From NCBI RefSeq assembly GCF_041200175.1, contig NZ_CP165727.1, positions 2,046,001 through 2,110,000 on the forward strand: a stretch of 64,000 nucleotides of DNA, read 5' to 3'. Under the pieces are notes generated by a model. That model was not told where the DNA came from. It saw only the letters and a program-made list of their open reading frames with translations, and made no database searches. The DNA comes from Streptomyces sp. R33 (GTDB taxonomy: Bacteria; Actinomycetota; Actinomycetes; Streptomycetales; Streptomycetaceae). The translations under genes and the position numbers were made by a program. Positions 16,646 through 24,698 of this stretch are shown piece after piece (position 1 is the first letter of the stretch; each line of letters opens with the position of its first letter).

Positions 16646-17983
16646 GTGAAGGACATCCTGGACGCGATCCAGTCGCAGGCCGCAACGGCCGCCGACTTCG
16701 CGGCCCTGCCGCTCCCCGACTCGTACCGCGCGATCACCGTGCACAAGGACGAGGCGGAGATGTTCGCGGGGCTCACCACCCGCGAGAAGGACCCGCGCAA
16801 GTCCCTGCACCTCGACCAGGTCCCGGTGCCGGAGCTCGGCCCGGGCGAGGCCCTGGTGGCCGTCATGGCCTCCTCGGTCAACTACAACTCGGTCTGGACG
16901 TCGATCTTCGAGCCGGTGTCGACCTTCAGCTTCCTGGAGCGTTACGGCAAGCTCAGCGACCTGAGCAAGCGCCACGACCTCCCGTACCACGTCATCGGCT
17001 CCGACCTCGCGGGCGTCGTGCTGCGCACCGGACCGGGCGTCAACTCCTGGAAGCCCGGCGACGAGGTCGTCGCGCACTGCCTGTCGGTCGAGCTGGAGTC
17101 CTCGGACGGCCACAACGACACGATGCTCGACCCCGAGCAGCGCATCTGGGGCTTCGAGACGAACTTCGGCGGCCTCGCCGAGATCGCACTCGTCAAGTCC
17201 AACCAGCTGATGCCCAAGCCCGGCCACCTGAGCTGGGAGGAGGCCGCCTCCCCCGGCCTGGTCAACTCCACCGCCTACCGCCAGCTGGTCTCCCGCAACG
17301 GCGCCGGCATGAAGCAGGGCGACAACGTCCTGATCTGGGGCGCCAGCGGCGGACTCGGCTCGTACGCCACCCAGTTCGCGCTGGCCGGCGGCGCCAACCC
17401 GATCTGCGTGGTCTCCAGCGCGCAGAAGGCGGAGATCTGCCGGGCGATGGGCGCGACCTCGATCATCGACCGCAGTGCCGAGGGCTACAAGTTCTGGAAG
17501 GACGAGCACACCCAGGACCCCAAGGAGTGGAAGCGCTTCGGCAAGCGCATCCGCGAGCTGACCGGCGGCGAGGACATCGACATCGTCTTCGAGCACCCCG
17601 GCCGCGAGACCTTCGGCGCGAGCGTGTACGTCACCCGCAAGGGCGGCACCATCACCACCTGCGCCTCGACCTCGGGGTACATGCACGAGTACGACAACCG
17701 CTACCTGTGGATGTCGCTCAAGCGGATCATCGGCTCGCATTTCGCGAACTACCGCGAGGCCTGGGAGGCCAACCGCCTGGTGGCCAAGGGCAAGATCCAC
17801 CCCACGCTGTCCAAGGTCTACTCCCTCGAGGAGACGGGCCAGGCTGCGTACGACGTCCACCGCAACCTCCACCAGGGCAAGGTCGGCGTCCTCGCCCTCG
17901 CCCCCGAGGAGGGCCTGGGCGTGCGCGACCACGAGATGCGCGCGACGCACCTGGAAGCCATCAACCGCTTCCGCAACATCTGA
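16646..17983 (+). CDS. ccr: Crotonyl-CoA carboxylase/reductase
   Basis: 445 aa, the standard length. It catalyses NADPH-dependent reductive carboxylation of crotonyl-CoA to (2S)-ethylmalonyl-CoA, the key step of the ethylmalonyl-CoA pathway and a source of extender units for polyketides. Visible: MDR-family Rossmann motif WGASGGLGSYATQFAL, the SVNYNSVW segment with the CO2-pocket Asn, GFETNFGGLAEI with the Phe/Glu region, and CASTSGYMHEY with the active-site His. The GTG start at 16646 has GGAGG upstream (CGCCGGAGGCACACC). First gene of a co-directional run to 22781. Confidence 0.96.
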   Translation: MKDILDAIQSQAATAADFAALPLPDSYRAITVHKDEAEMFAGLTTREKDPRKSLHLDQVPVPELGPGEALVAVMASSVNYNSVWTSIFEPVSTFSFLERYGKLSDLSKRHDLPYHVIGSDLAGVVLRTGPGVNSWKPGDEVVAHCLSVELESSDGHNDTMLDPEQRIWGFETNFGGLAEIALVKSNQLMPKPGHLSWEEAASPGLVNSTAYRQLVSRNGAGMKQGDNVLIWGASGGLGSYATQFALAGGANPICVVSSAQKAEICRAMGATSIIDRSAEGYKFWKDEHTQDPKEWKRFGKRIRELTGGEDIDIVFEHPGRETFGASVYVTRKGGTITTCASTSGYMHEYDNRYLWMSLKRIIGSHFANYREAWEANRLVAKGKIHPTLSKVYSLEETGQAAYDVHRNLHQGKVGVLALAPEEGLGVRDHEMRATHLEAINRFRNI

Positions 17984-18032
17984 TTCGCCCGACCCGTCTG
18001 AGATCGTTCAAGGGCCAAAGGGACAGCCTGAG

Positions 18033-20084
18033 ATGACAGAGCGCCAGAAAGACCGTCCGTGGCTCATGCGGACGTACGCCGGCCACTCCACGGCCGAGGC
18101 GTCCAACGAGCTGTACCGCCGCAACCTCGCCAAGGGCCAGACCGGCCTGTCGGTCGCGTTCGACCTTCCGACGCAGACCGGCTACGACCCCGACCACATC
18201 CTCGCCCGCGGCGAGGTGGGCCGGGTCGGGGTCCCGGTCTCCCATCTGGGCGACATGCGGCGGCTGTTCCAGGACATCCCCCTGGAGCAGATGAACACCT
18301 CGATGACGATCAACGCCACCGCCATGTGGCTGCTGGCGCTCTACCAGGTGGCCGCCGAGGAGCAGGGCGCGGACATCGCCCTGCTCCAGGGCACCACCCA
18401 GAACGACATCGTCAAGGAGTACCTCTCGCGCGGGACGCACGTCTTCCCGCCCGGGCCCTCGCTCCGCCTGACGACGGACATGATCGCGTACACGGTCAAC
18501 CACATCCCGAAGTGGAACCCGATCAACATCTGCTCGTACCACCTCCAGGAGGCCGGGGCCACTCCGGTCCAGGAGATCTCGTACGCGATGTCGACCGCGA
18601 TCGCCGTGCTGGACTCGGTGCGCGACTCGGGCCAGGTCCCGGAGGATCGTTTCGGCGAAGTGGTCGCCCGTATCTCGTTCTTCGTGAACGCGGGTGTCCG
18701 CTTCGTCGAGGAGATGTGCAAGATGCGCGCCTTCGGCCGCATCTGGGACAAGGTCACCCAGGAGCGCTACGGCATCGAGAACGCGAAGCAGCGCCGCTTC
18801 CGTTACGGCGTCCAGGTCAACTCCCTGGGGCTGACCGAGGCGCAGCCGGAGAACAACGTCCAGCGCATCGTGCTGGAGATGCTGGCGGTCACCCTCTCCA
18901 AGGACGCCCGGGCCCGCGCGGTGCAGCTGCCGGCCTGGAACGAGGCGCTGGGCCTGCCCCGGCCCTGGGACCAGCAGTGGTCGCTGCGCATCCAGCAGGT
19001 CCTGGCGCACGAGAGCGACCTGCTGGAGTACGAGGACATCTTCGCCGGATCCCACGTCATCGAGGCCAAAGTCGACTCCCTGGTCGCCGACTGCCTGGCC
19101 GAGATCGACCGGATCCAGGAGATGGGCGGCGCGATGGCCGCCGTCGAGTCCGGGTACCTGAAGTCCCAGCTCGTCTCCTCGCACGCCGAGCGGCGGGCCC
19201 GGATCGAGGCCGGCGAGGACAAGATCGTCGGCGTCAACTGCTACGAGCAGACCGAGCCGAACCCGCTCACGGCCGATCTGGACGGCGCCATCATGACGGT
19301 CGACCCGGCCGTCGAGGCGCTGACCGTGGAGCGGATCGTCCGCTGGCGCGAGGAGCGGCAGGAGTCCTCGGACCGCCAGGGGAACGGCGACCCGTTCGTC
19401 TTCCCGACGGTGATGCAGGCCCTGGACCGGCTGAAGGAGGCCGCGGCCGGGACCGAGAACCTGATGGAGGCCACGCTGGAGTGCGCTCGTGCCGGTGTCA
19501 CCACCGGCGAGTGGGCGAATGCGCTGCGCGAGGTGTTCGGCGAGTTCCGCGCCCCGACCGGGGTCTCCTCGGCCCCGGTGGCCGTGACCGCCGAGGAGGG
19601 CACGCCGATGGCCCTCGTCCGCGAGAAGGTCGCCCGTACCGCCGAGGACCTGGGCTCCGGACGGCTGCGCCTGCTGGTCGGCAAGCCCGGCCTGGACGGG
19701 CACTCGAACGGCGCCGAGCAGATCGCCGTACGGGCCCGCGACGCCGGGTTCGAGGTGGTCTACCAGGGCATCCGGCTGACGCCCGAGGAGATCTCGTCGG
19801 CAGCGCTGGCCGAGGACGTGCACTGCGTGGGACTGTCCATCCTGTCCGGTTCGCACAGCGCGCTCGTGCCGGACGTGCTGGAACGCCTCCGTACGGCGGG
19901 GGCGGGTGACATCCCCGTCGTGCTCGGCGGCATCATTCCGAACGCCGATGCCATCGCCCTCAAGGCGGCCGGAGTCGCCGCCGTCTTCACACCCAAGGAC
20001 TTCGGTATCACGGAGATCATCGGCCGTATCGTCGACGAGATCCGGAAAGCGAACAAGCTCGACCCTCTGGAGGTCCCCGCATGA
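18033..20084 (+). CDS. meaA: (2R)-ethylmalonyl-CoA mutase, adenosylcobalamin-dependent (MeaA)
   Basis: 683 aa. N-terminal TIM-barrel of the methylmalonyl-CoA mutase family (PWLMRTYAGHSTAEASNELY; SVAFDLPTQTGYDPDH; ALLQGTTQNDIVKEYLSRG) and a C-terminal cobalamin-binding domain from about residue 545 with the DxHxxG motif (GKPGLDGHSNGAEQI) and SILSGSHSALVP plus VVLGGIIPN. The single-chain architecture and its place after ccr identify it as ethylmalonyl-CoA mutase, which forms methylsuccinyl-CoA. It starts 49 bp after ccr and its stop overlaps the next start by four bases (ATGA), showing translational coupling. Confidence 0.95.
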   Translation: MTERQKDRPWLMRTYAGHSTAEASNELYRRNLAKGQTGLSVAFDLPTQTGYDPDHILARGEVGRVGVPVSHLGDMRRLFQDIPLEQMNTSMTINATAMWLLALYQVAAEEQGADIALLQGTTQNDIVKEYLSRGTHVFPPGPSLRLTTDMIAYTVNHIPKWNPINICSYHLQEAGATPVQEISYAMSTAIAVLDSVRDSGQVPEDRFGEVVARISFFVNAGVRFVEEMCKMRAFGRIWDKVTQERYGIENAKQRRFRYGVQVNSLGLTEAQPENNVQRIVLEMLAVTLSKDARARAVQLPAWNEALGLPRPWDQQWSLRIQQVLAHESDLLEYEDIFAGSHVIEAKVDSLVADCLAEIDRIQEMGGAMAAVESGYLKSQLVSSHAERRARIEAGEDKIVGVNCYEQTEPNPLTADLDGAIMTVDPAVEALTVERIVRWREERQESSDRQGNGDPFVFPTVMQALDRLKEAAAGTENLMEATLECARAGVTTGEWANALREVFGEFRAPTGVSSAPVAVTAEEGTPMALVREKVARTAEDLGSGRLRLLVGKPGLDGHSNGAEQIAVRARDAGFEVVYQGIRLTPEEISSAALAEDVHCVGLSILSGSHSALVPDVLERLRTAGAGDIPVVLGGIIPNADAIALKAAGVAAVFTPKDFGITEIIGRIVDEIRKANKLDPLEVPA

Positions 20085-21055
20085 CCACGCCCACGTCTCC
20101 CGTGAACCGCCTTCGGCCGCGCCGCTCCTGCCTCGCGGTGCCGGGCTCGAACCCGCGCTTCCTGGAGAAGGCCCAGGGCCTGCCGGCCGACCAGGTCTTC
20201 CTCGACCTGGAGGACGCCTGCGCCCCGCTCGCCAAGGAAGGCGCCCGCCACACGATCGTGGACGCGCTGAACAACGGCGACTGGACGGGCAAGACCCGGG
20301 TCGTGCGCGTCAACGACTGGACCACGCACTGGACGTACCGCGACGTCATCACGGTCGTGGAGGGCGCGGGCCAGAACCTCGACTGCATCATGCTGCCGAA
20401 GGTCCAGGACGCCCAGCAGGTCGTGGCGCTGGACCTGCTGCTGACCCAGATCGAGAAGACCATGGGCTTCGAGGTCGGCAAGATCGGCATCGAGGCGCAG
20501 ATCGAGAACGCCAAGGGCCTGGTCAACGTCGACGAGATCGCCGCCGCCTCGCCGCGGCTGGAGACCATCATCTTCGGCCCGGCCGACTTCATGGCCTCGA
20601 TCAACATGAAGTCCCTGGTCGTGGGCATGCAGCCGCCCGGCTACCCGGCGGACGCGTACCACTACATCCTGATGCGGATCCTGATGGCGGCCCGCATGCA
20701 CAACCTCCAGGCGATCGACGGCCCCTTCCTCCAGATCCGCGACGTGGACGCGTACCGCGAGGTGGCGGGCCGGGCGGCGGCGCTGGGCTTCGACGGCAAG
20801 TGGGTGCTGCACCCGGGCCAGGTCGACGCGGCGAACGAGGTCTTCTCCCCCTCCCAGGAGGACTACGACCACTCCGAGCTGATCCTCGACGCGTACGACT
20901 GGTGCACCTCCGAGGCCGGCGGCAAGAAGGGCTCGGCCATGCTCGGCGACGAGATGATCGACGAGGCCAGCCGAAAGATGGCCCTGGTCATCGCGGGCAA
21001 GGGCCGCGCGGCGGGCATGCAGCGCACCACCAAGTTCGAGATTCCGGAGGCCTGA
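20081..21055 (+). CDS. mcl: L-malyl-CoA/beta-methylmalyl-CoA lyase (HpcH/HpaI, CitE-like)
   Basis: 324 aa CitE-like aldolase. Typical features: RPRRSCLAVPGSNPRFLEKA at the N-terminus, FLDLEDACAP (metal-ligand Asp/Glu), GIEAQIENAKGLVNVDEI (ligand Glu), and FGPADFMASI (ligand Asp), with the late WVLHPGQVDAANEVF lid segment. In this pathway it cleaves beta-methylmalyl-CoA to glyoxylate and propionyl-CoA and may condense glyoxylate with acetyl-CoA. The start overlaps the meaA stop (ATGA at 20081). Confidence 0.92.
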   Translation: MTTPTSPVNRLRPRRSCLAVPGSNPRFLEKAQGLPADQVFLDLEDACAPLAKEGARHTIVDALNNGDWTGKTRVVRVNDWTTHWTYRDVITVVEGAGQNLDCIMLPKVQDAQQVVALDLLLTQIEKTMGFEVGKIGIEAQIENAKGLVNVDEIAAASPRLETIIFGPADFMASINMKSLVVGMQPPGYPADAYHYILMRILMAARMHNLQAIDGPFLQIRDVDAYREVAGRAAALGFDGKWVLHPGQVDAANEVFSPSQEDYDHSELILDAYDWCTSEAGGKKGSAMLGDEMIDEASRKMALVIAGKGRAAGMQRTTKFEIPEA

Positions 21056-21060
21056 TCCCG

Positions 21061-21573
21061 ATGCAGTTCGGACGCACGTACGAAGAGTTCGAGGTCGGGG
21101 CGGTCTACAAGCACTGGCCCGGAAAGACGGTCACCGAGTACGACGACCACCTCTTCTGTCTGCTGACCATGAACCACCACCCGCTCCACATGGACAGCAA
21201 TTACGCCGAGAACACCACCGACTTCGGCAAGAACGTCGTCGTGGGCAACTACATCTACTCGCTGCTGCTCGGCATGTCCGTGCCGGACGTCTCCGGGAAG
21301 GCCATCGCCAACCTGGAGATCGAGTCCCTGCGGCACGTGGCGCCGACCTTCCACGGCGACACCATCTACGGCGAGACCACGGTCCTCGACAAGACCCCGT
21401 CGAAGTCGAAGAACGACCGAGGCATCGTCTACGTGGAGACCAAGGGCTACAAGCAGGACGGCACCCTCGTCTGCGTCTTCCGGCGCAAGGTGATGGTCCC
21501 GACCGAGACGTACATCAAGGAGCGCGGCGGCGAGCAGCCCGGCCGCCCGCAGCTGAAGGAACAGGGGAAGTAG
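21061..21573 (+). CDS. MaoC-type mesaconyl-CoA hydratase
   Basis: 170 aa single hot-dog MaoC dehydratase: GRTYEEFEVGAVYKHWPGKTVTEYDDHLFCLLTMNHHPLHMD (the Asp and His of this strand-helix are the hydratase residues), then VVVGNYIYSLLLGMSV and IANLEIESLRHVAP. Only five bases separate it from the lyase stop. In the ethylmalonyl-CoA pathway it hydrates mesaconyl-C1-CoA to beta-methylmalyl-CoA. It is about half the length of the double-hot-dog enzyme of Rhodobacter, as expected for the actinobacterial form. Confidence 0.9.
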   Translation: MQFGRTYEEFEVGAVYKHWPGKTVTEYDDHLFCLLTMNHHPLHMDSNYAENTTDFGKNVVVGNYIYSLLLGMSVPDVSGKAIANLEIESLRHVAPTFHGDTIYGETTVLDKTPSKSKNDRGIVYVETKGYKQDGTLVCVFRRKVMVPTETYIKERGGEQPGRPQLKEQGK

Positions 21574-21575
21574 CC

Positions 21576-22781
21576 ATGGCCCGACTCGCCCAGACCGCCG
21601 GGCTCACCGACGTCCAGCGGGAGATCCTCAAGACCGTCCGGGAGTTCGTCGACAAGGAGATCATCCCGGTCGCGACGGAGCTCGAACACCGTGACGAGTA
21701 CCCGCAGCAGATCGTCGACGGCCTCAAGGAGCTCGGCCTCTTCGGGCTGATGATCCCCGAGGAGTACGGCGGCCTGGGTGAGTCGCTGCTCACCTACGCA
21801 CTGTGCGTGGAGGAGATAGCGCGGGGCTGGATGTCCGTCTCGGGCATCATCAACACCCACTTCATCGTGGCGTACATGCTCAAGCAGCACGGCACGCAGG
21901 AGCAGAAGGACCACTTCCTCCCCCGCATGGCGCTGGGCGAGGTGCGCGGCGCGTTCTCGATGTCCGAGCCGGGGCTGGGCTCCGATGTGTCGGCGATCAC
22001 GTCGAAGGCGGTGAAGGACGGCGACGAGTACGTCCTGAACGGCCAGAAGATGTGGCTCACGAACGGCGGCAGCTCCACGCTGGTGGCGGTCCTCGTGCGA
22101 AGTGACGAAGGCCACCCCGAGGGCACGGCCCCGCACAAGTCGATGACGACCTTCCTCGTCGAGAAGGAGCCGGGCTTCGGTGAGGTCCGTCCGGGCCTGA
22201 CCATCCCGGGCAAGATCGACAAGATGGGCTACAAGGGCGTCGACACGACCGAGCTCATCATGGACGGACTGCGCATTCCGGCCAATCGGGTCCTCGGAGG
22301 CCAGACCGGCCGAGGGTTTTACCAAATGATGGACGGGGTCGAGGTCGGCCGCGTCAACGTGGCGGCGCGTGGCTGCGGTGTCGCTCAGCGTGCGTTCGAG
22401 CTGGGTGTCTCGTATGCCCAGCAACGTCACACTTTCGGCAAGGCGATCGCCGAGCACCAGGCCATCCAGTTCAAGCTGGCCGAGATGGCTACCAAGGTCG
22501 AGGCCGCCCATGCGATGATGGTGAACGCAGCACGCAAAAAGGACTCCGGGGAACGAAACGACCTCGAAGCAGGGATGGCGAAGTACCTCGCCTCCGAATA
22601 CTGCAAAGAGGTGGTGGAGGACGCCTTCCGTATCCATGGCGGCTACGGATTCTCGAAGGAGTACGAGATCGAGCGCCTCTACCGCGAGGCACCGATGCTG
22701 CTGATCGGTGAAGGGACGGCCGAGATCCAGAAAATGATCATCGGACGGCGCCTTCTCGAGGAGTACCGACTCCAGGGCTGA
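21576..22781 (+). CDS. Acyl-CoA dehydrogenase, probable methylsuccinyl-CoA dehydrogenase
   Basis: 401 aa FAD acyl-CoA dehydrogenase. Motifs: GAFSMSEPGLGSDVSAI (FAD/substrate), KMWLTNGGSSTLV, AAHAMMVNAARKKDS, and the C-terminal IHGGYGFSKEYEIERLYRE with LLIGEGTAEIQKMIIGR, where the Glu of the GEGT element corresponds to the catalytic base. Position in the cluster argues for oxidation of (2S)-methylsuccinyl-CoA to mesaconyl-CoA. Starts 2 bases after the hydratase stop and ends the pathway operon; a hairpin follows. Confidence 0.92.
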   Translation: MARLAQTAGLTDVQREILKTVREFVDKEIIPVATELEHRDEYPQQIVDGLKELGLFGLMIPEEYGGLGESLLTYALCVEEIARGWMSVSGIINTHFIVAYMLKQHGTQEQKDHFLPRMALGEVRGAFSMSEPGLGSDVSAITSKAVKDGDEYVLNGQKMWLTNGGSSTLVAVLVRSDEGHPEGTAPHKSMTTFLVEKEPGFGEVRPGLTIPGKIDKMGYKGVDTTELIMDGLRIPANRVLGGQTGRGFYQMMDGVEVGRVNVAARGCGVAQRAFELGVSYAQQRHTFGKAIAEHQAIQFKLAEMATKVEAAHAMMVNAARKKDSGERNDLEAGMAKYLASEYCKEVVEDAFRIHGGYGFSKEYEIERLYREAPMLLIGEGTAEIQKMIIGRRLLEEYRLQG

Positions 22782-22787
22782 AAGTCC

Positions 22788-22824
22788 CTTTTGCGGCGGA
22801 TCCTCCATGGGCTCGTCGCAAAAG
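22788..22824 (+). terminator. Hairpin after the pathway operon
   Basis: CTTTTGCG (22788-22795) is perfectly repeated in inverse as CGCAAAAG (22817-22824), beginning 6 bases after the dehydrogenase stop. It contains T and A runs at the stem base and could terminate in both directions. Confidence 0.6.
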
Positions 22825-22870
22825 AATCACTGGCAGTCACTGGCCTGCGGCCATCGACTCGGCTTCTGGC

Positions 22871-22901
22871 TTGCCCAGTTGTTGCGTGCAACCGATAGCA
22901 T
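22871..22901 (+). promoter_or_regulatory. Putative psd promoter
   Basis: TTGCCC (22871-22876) and TAGCAT (22896-22901) are separated by 19 bases and lie 66 bp before the psd start. The spacer includes the small dyad TTGC-GT-GCAA. Confidence 0.4.
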
Positions 22902-22967
22902 TCCAGTAAAGCCGCCGTCCCGTCCCCCTGTTTGCGGCGCGGCAATCACCCGCTACGAAGGTCATCC

Positions 22968-23624
22968 ATGCCCCACAGCCAAACCTCTGCACCTCGCGTC
23001 GGCATCCTCGGTGGACGTCTCGCACGCGGAGCATCGCCGTGGCTTCTGCCGACCGTCGCCACCGCTGCGCTCAGCCTCACCCGGGCCCGCAAGTCCGGGC
23101 GCTGGGCGGCAGTGGCCGTGCCCACCACCGCTCTCGCGGCGGGCATGCTGTGGTTCTTCCGCGACCCCGAGCGCGAGATCGCTCAGGGCCGTGTCATCTC
23201 GCCCGCCGACGGTGTGGTGCAGAGCATCATGCCGTGGAAGGACGGACGGACCCGGGTCGCGATCTTCATGAGCCCGCTGAACGTCCACGTCAACCGCGCG
23301 CCCCTCGCGGGCACGGTGACGTCCGTGGAGCACGTCCCCGGCGGGTTCGTCCCGGCGTTCAACAAGGAGAGCGAGAACAACGAGCGCGTTGTCTGGCACT
23401 TCGACACCGAGCTCGGCGACATCGAGATGGTGCAGATCGCCGGCGCCGTCGCACGCCGCATCGTCCCGTACCTGCCGGCCGGCACCAAGGTGGAGCAGGG
23501 CGAACGCATCGGTCTGATCCGCTTCGGCTCCCGTGTCGACATCTACCTCCCCGAGGGTGTCGAGGTCGCGGTCGAGGTCGGGCAGGCCACCACCGCGGGG
23601 GTGACCCGAATTGACCGTGACTGA
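22968..23624 (+). CDS. psd: Phosphatidylserine decarboxylase
   Basis: 218 aa, the short proenzyme type. It removes CO2 from phosphatidylserine to give phosphatidylethanolamine. Seen: an N-terminal hydrophobic anchor (SPWLLPTVATAALSL; VPTTALAAGMLWFFRDP), PADGVVQ, SPLNVHVNRAPLAGTV, and the C-terminal IRFGSRVDIYLPEG, where self-cleavage before the Ser of FGS creates the pyruvoyl cofactor. Start at ATG 22968 with a GAAGG Shine-Dalgarno. The stop lies inside the start of pssA. Confidence 0.94.
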   Translation: MPHSQTSAPRVGILGGRLARGASPWLLPTVATAALSLTRARKSGRWAAVAVPTTALAAGMLWFFRDPEREIAQGRVISPADGVVQSIMPWKDGRTRVAIFMSPLNVHVNRAPLAGTVTSVEHVPGGFVPAFNKESENNERVVWHFDTELGDIEMVQIAGAVARRIVPYLPAGTKVEQGERIGLIRFGSRVDIYLPEGVEVAVEVGQATTAGVTRIDRD

Positions 23625-24483
23625 CCCTGAGACTCCCACCACACCGTCGGGTGGGTGGGTACCCGAGGCCGCCGAGGAGGAGTCCGCCGAGGACGACATG
23701 CCGCTCTCGCTGCGGCTGTCGATAGCGGACACCCTCACCCTCGGCAACGCGACCTGCGGATTCATGGCGGTGTACTTCACCACCACCGGGATCCTCATCC
23801 CGCACCTCACCGGCAGCGGCGAGTCGGGCATGGCCCGCAACAGCGCCGCGACGGCAGTGATACTGATGCTGCTCGCCGCGGTCTTCGACCTCTTCGACGG
23901 CATCGTGGCCCGCAAGCTGCGCAGCTCGCCGATGGGCGCGGAGCTCGACAACCTGTCCGACCTGATCAGCTTCGGGCTGGCGCCGGCGTACTTCGTGCTG
24001 GTGTACGGCATGGTCGCCGACGACGCGGTGCAGAAGATGTCGGCGCTGGCGGCGATCGTGGTACTGCTGGCCGTGGTGCTCAGACTCGCGAGATTCAGCT
24101 GCGTGACGATGAAGGACGGCATGTTCCAGGGCATGCCGAGCCCCTTCGGCGCGCTGACGGTCGTCTCGATCGTGCTGCTCGAGCTGCCGTTCGTCCCGAC
24201 GCTGCTGGCGATCATCGGGGTGGCGTGGCTGATGGTGAGCCGGGTCGAGTACCCGAAGCCGCGGGGTGTCCTCGCGGTGGCGATGCTGAGCTGGATCATC
24301 GGGGCCATGGGCCTGCTGGCGGCCTGGGCGTTCGACGCCCCGGGCGGGCAGCTGCTGCTCCAGGCGGGCTGCGCGCTGCAGATCGCCCTGGCGGCCACGA
24401 TTCCGCTGTTCGCGACGACCCGTCGCGCGAACACGTTCCGCCACAACCGCCGCGAGGCGCGGGCGGCGTCGCAACTGCCGTAG
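23611..24483 (+). CDS. pssA: CDP-diacylglycerol-serine O-phosphatidyltransferase
   Basis: 290 aa membrane enzyme making phosphatidylserine from CDP-diacylglycerol and serine. The CDP-alcohol phosphatidyltransferase signature D-x2-DG-x2-AR-x8-G-x3-D-x3-D is complete in DLFDGIVARKLRSSPMGAEL followed by DNLSD. About eight hydrophobic helices follow the 40-residue acidic N-terminus. The TTG at 23611 has GGGGGTG upstream and overlaps psd by 14 bp; GTG at 23617 is the alternative. It works directly with Psd, so the pair forms the phosphatidylethanolamine branch. Confidence 0.93.
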   Translation: MTVTDPETPTTPSGGWVPEAAEEESAEDDMPLSLRLSIADTLTLGNATCGFMAVYFTTTGILIPHLTGSGESGMARNSAATAVILMLLAAVFDLFDGIVARKLRSSPMGAELDNLSDLISFGLAPAYFVLVYGMVADDAVQKMSALAAIVVLLAVVLRLARFSCVTMKDGMFQGMPSPFGALTVVSIVLLELPFVPTLLAIIGVAWLMVSRVEYPKPRGVLAVAMLSWIIGAMGLLAAWAFDAPGGQLLLQAGCALQIALAATIPLFATTRRANTFRHNRREARAASQLP

Positions 24484-24500
24484 CGCCGACCGCTGCTTTT

Positions 24501-24540
24501 CGGAAGGGCCCCCGGGGTACACACCCCGGGGGCCCTTCCG
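24501..24540 (+). terminator. Strong perfect hairpin terminator
   Basis: CGGAAGGGCCCCCGGGGT (24501-24518) is followed by the loop ACAC and its exact reverse complement (24523-24540), an 18-bp perfect stem 17 bases after the pssA stop. Confidence 0.85.
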
Positions 24541-24581
24541 CATCCCCGGAGCCCGGCCGCCTGCACCGCTGCGCGGCGTCC

Positions 24582-24614
24582 GTCCCCGCCCCGCCGGGCG
24601 CGCGGGGCGGGGAC
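24582..24614. terminator. Second GC hairpin between pssA and ada-alkA
   Basis: GTCCCCGCCCCGC pairs perfectly with GCGGGGCGGGGAC around a 7-base loop. A TANNNT box (TACGCT, 24641-24646) lies downstream and may be the -10 of the ada-alkA gene. Confidence 0.5.
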
Positions 24615-24698
24615 GGGAGTGGTGACCCAGCGGTGACGGATACGCTTGATGTCGGAAAATCGCCAGCCCCGCAGGGAGCGGGCCGGAATCCTGGATCC

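Noticed and set aside
17961..19856. 631-codon minus-strand frame opposite meaA
   Set aside because: meaA has complete catalytic and cobalamin motifs on the plus strand; the antisense frame has none.
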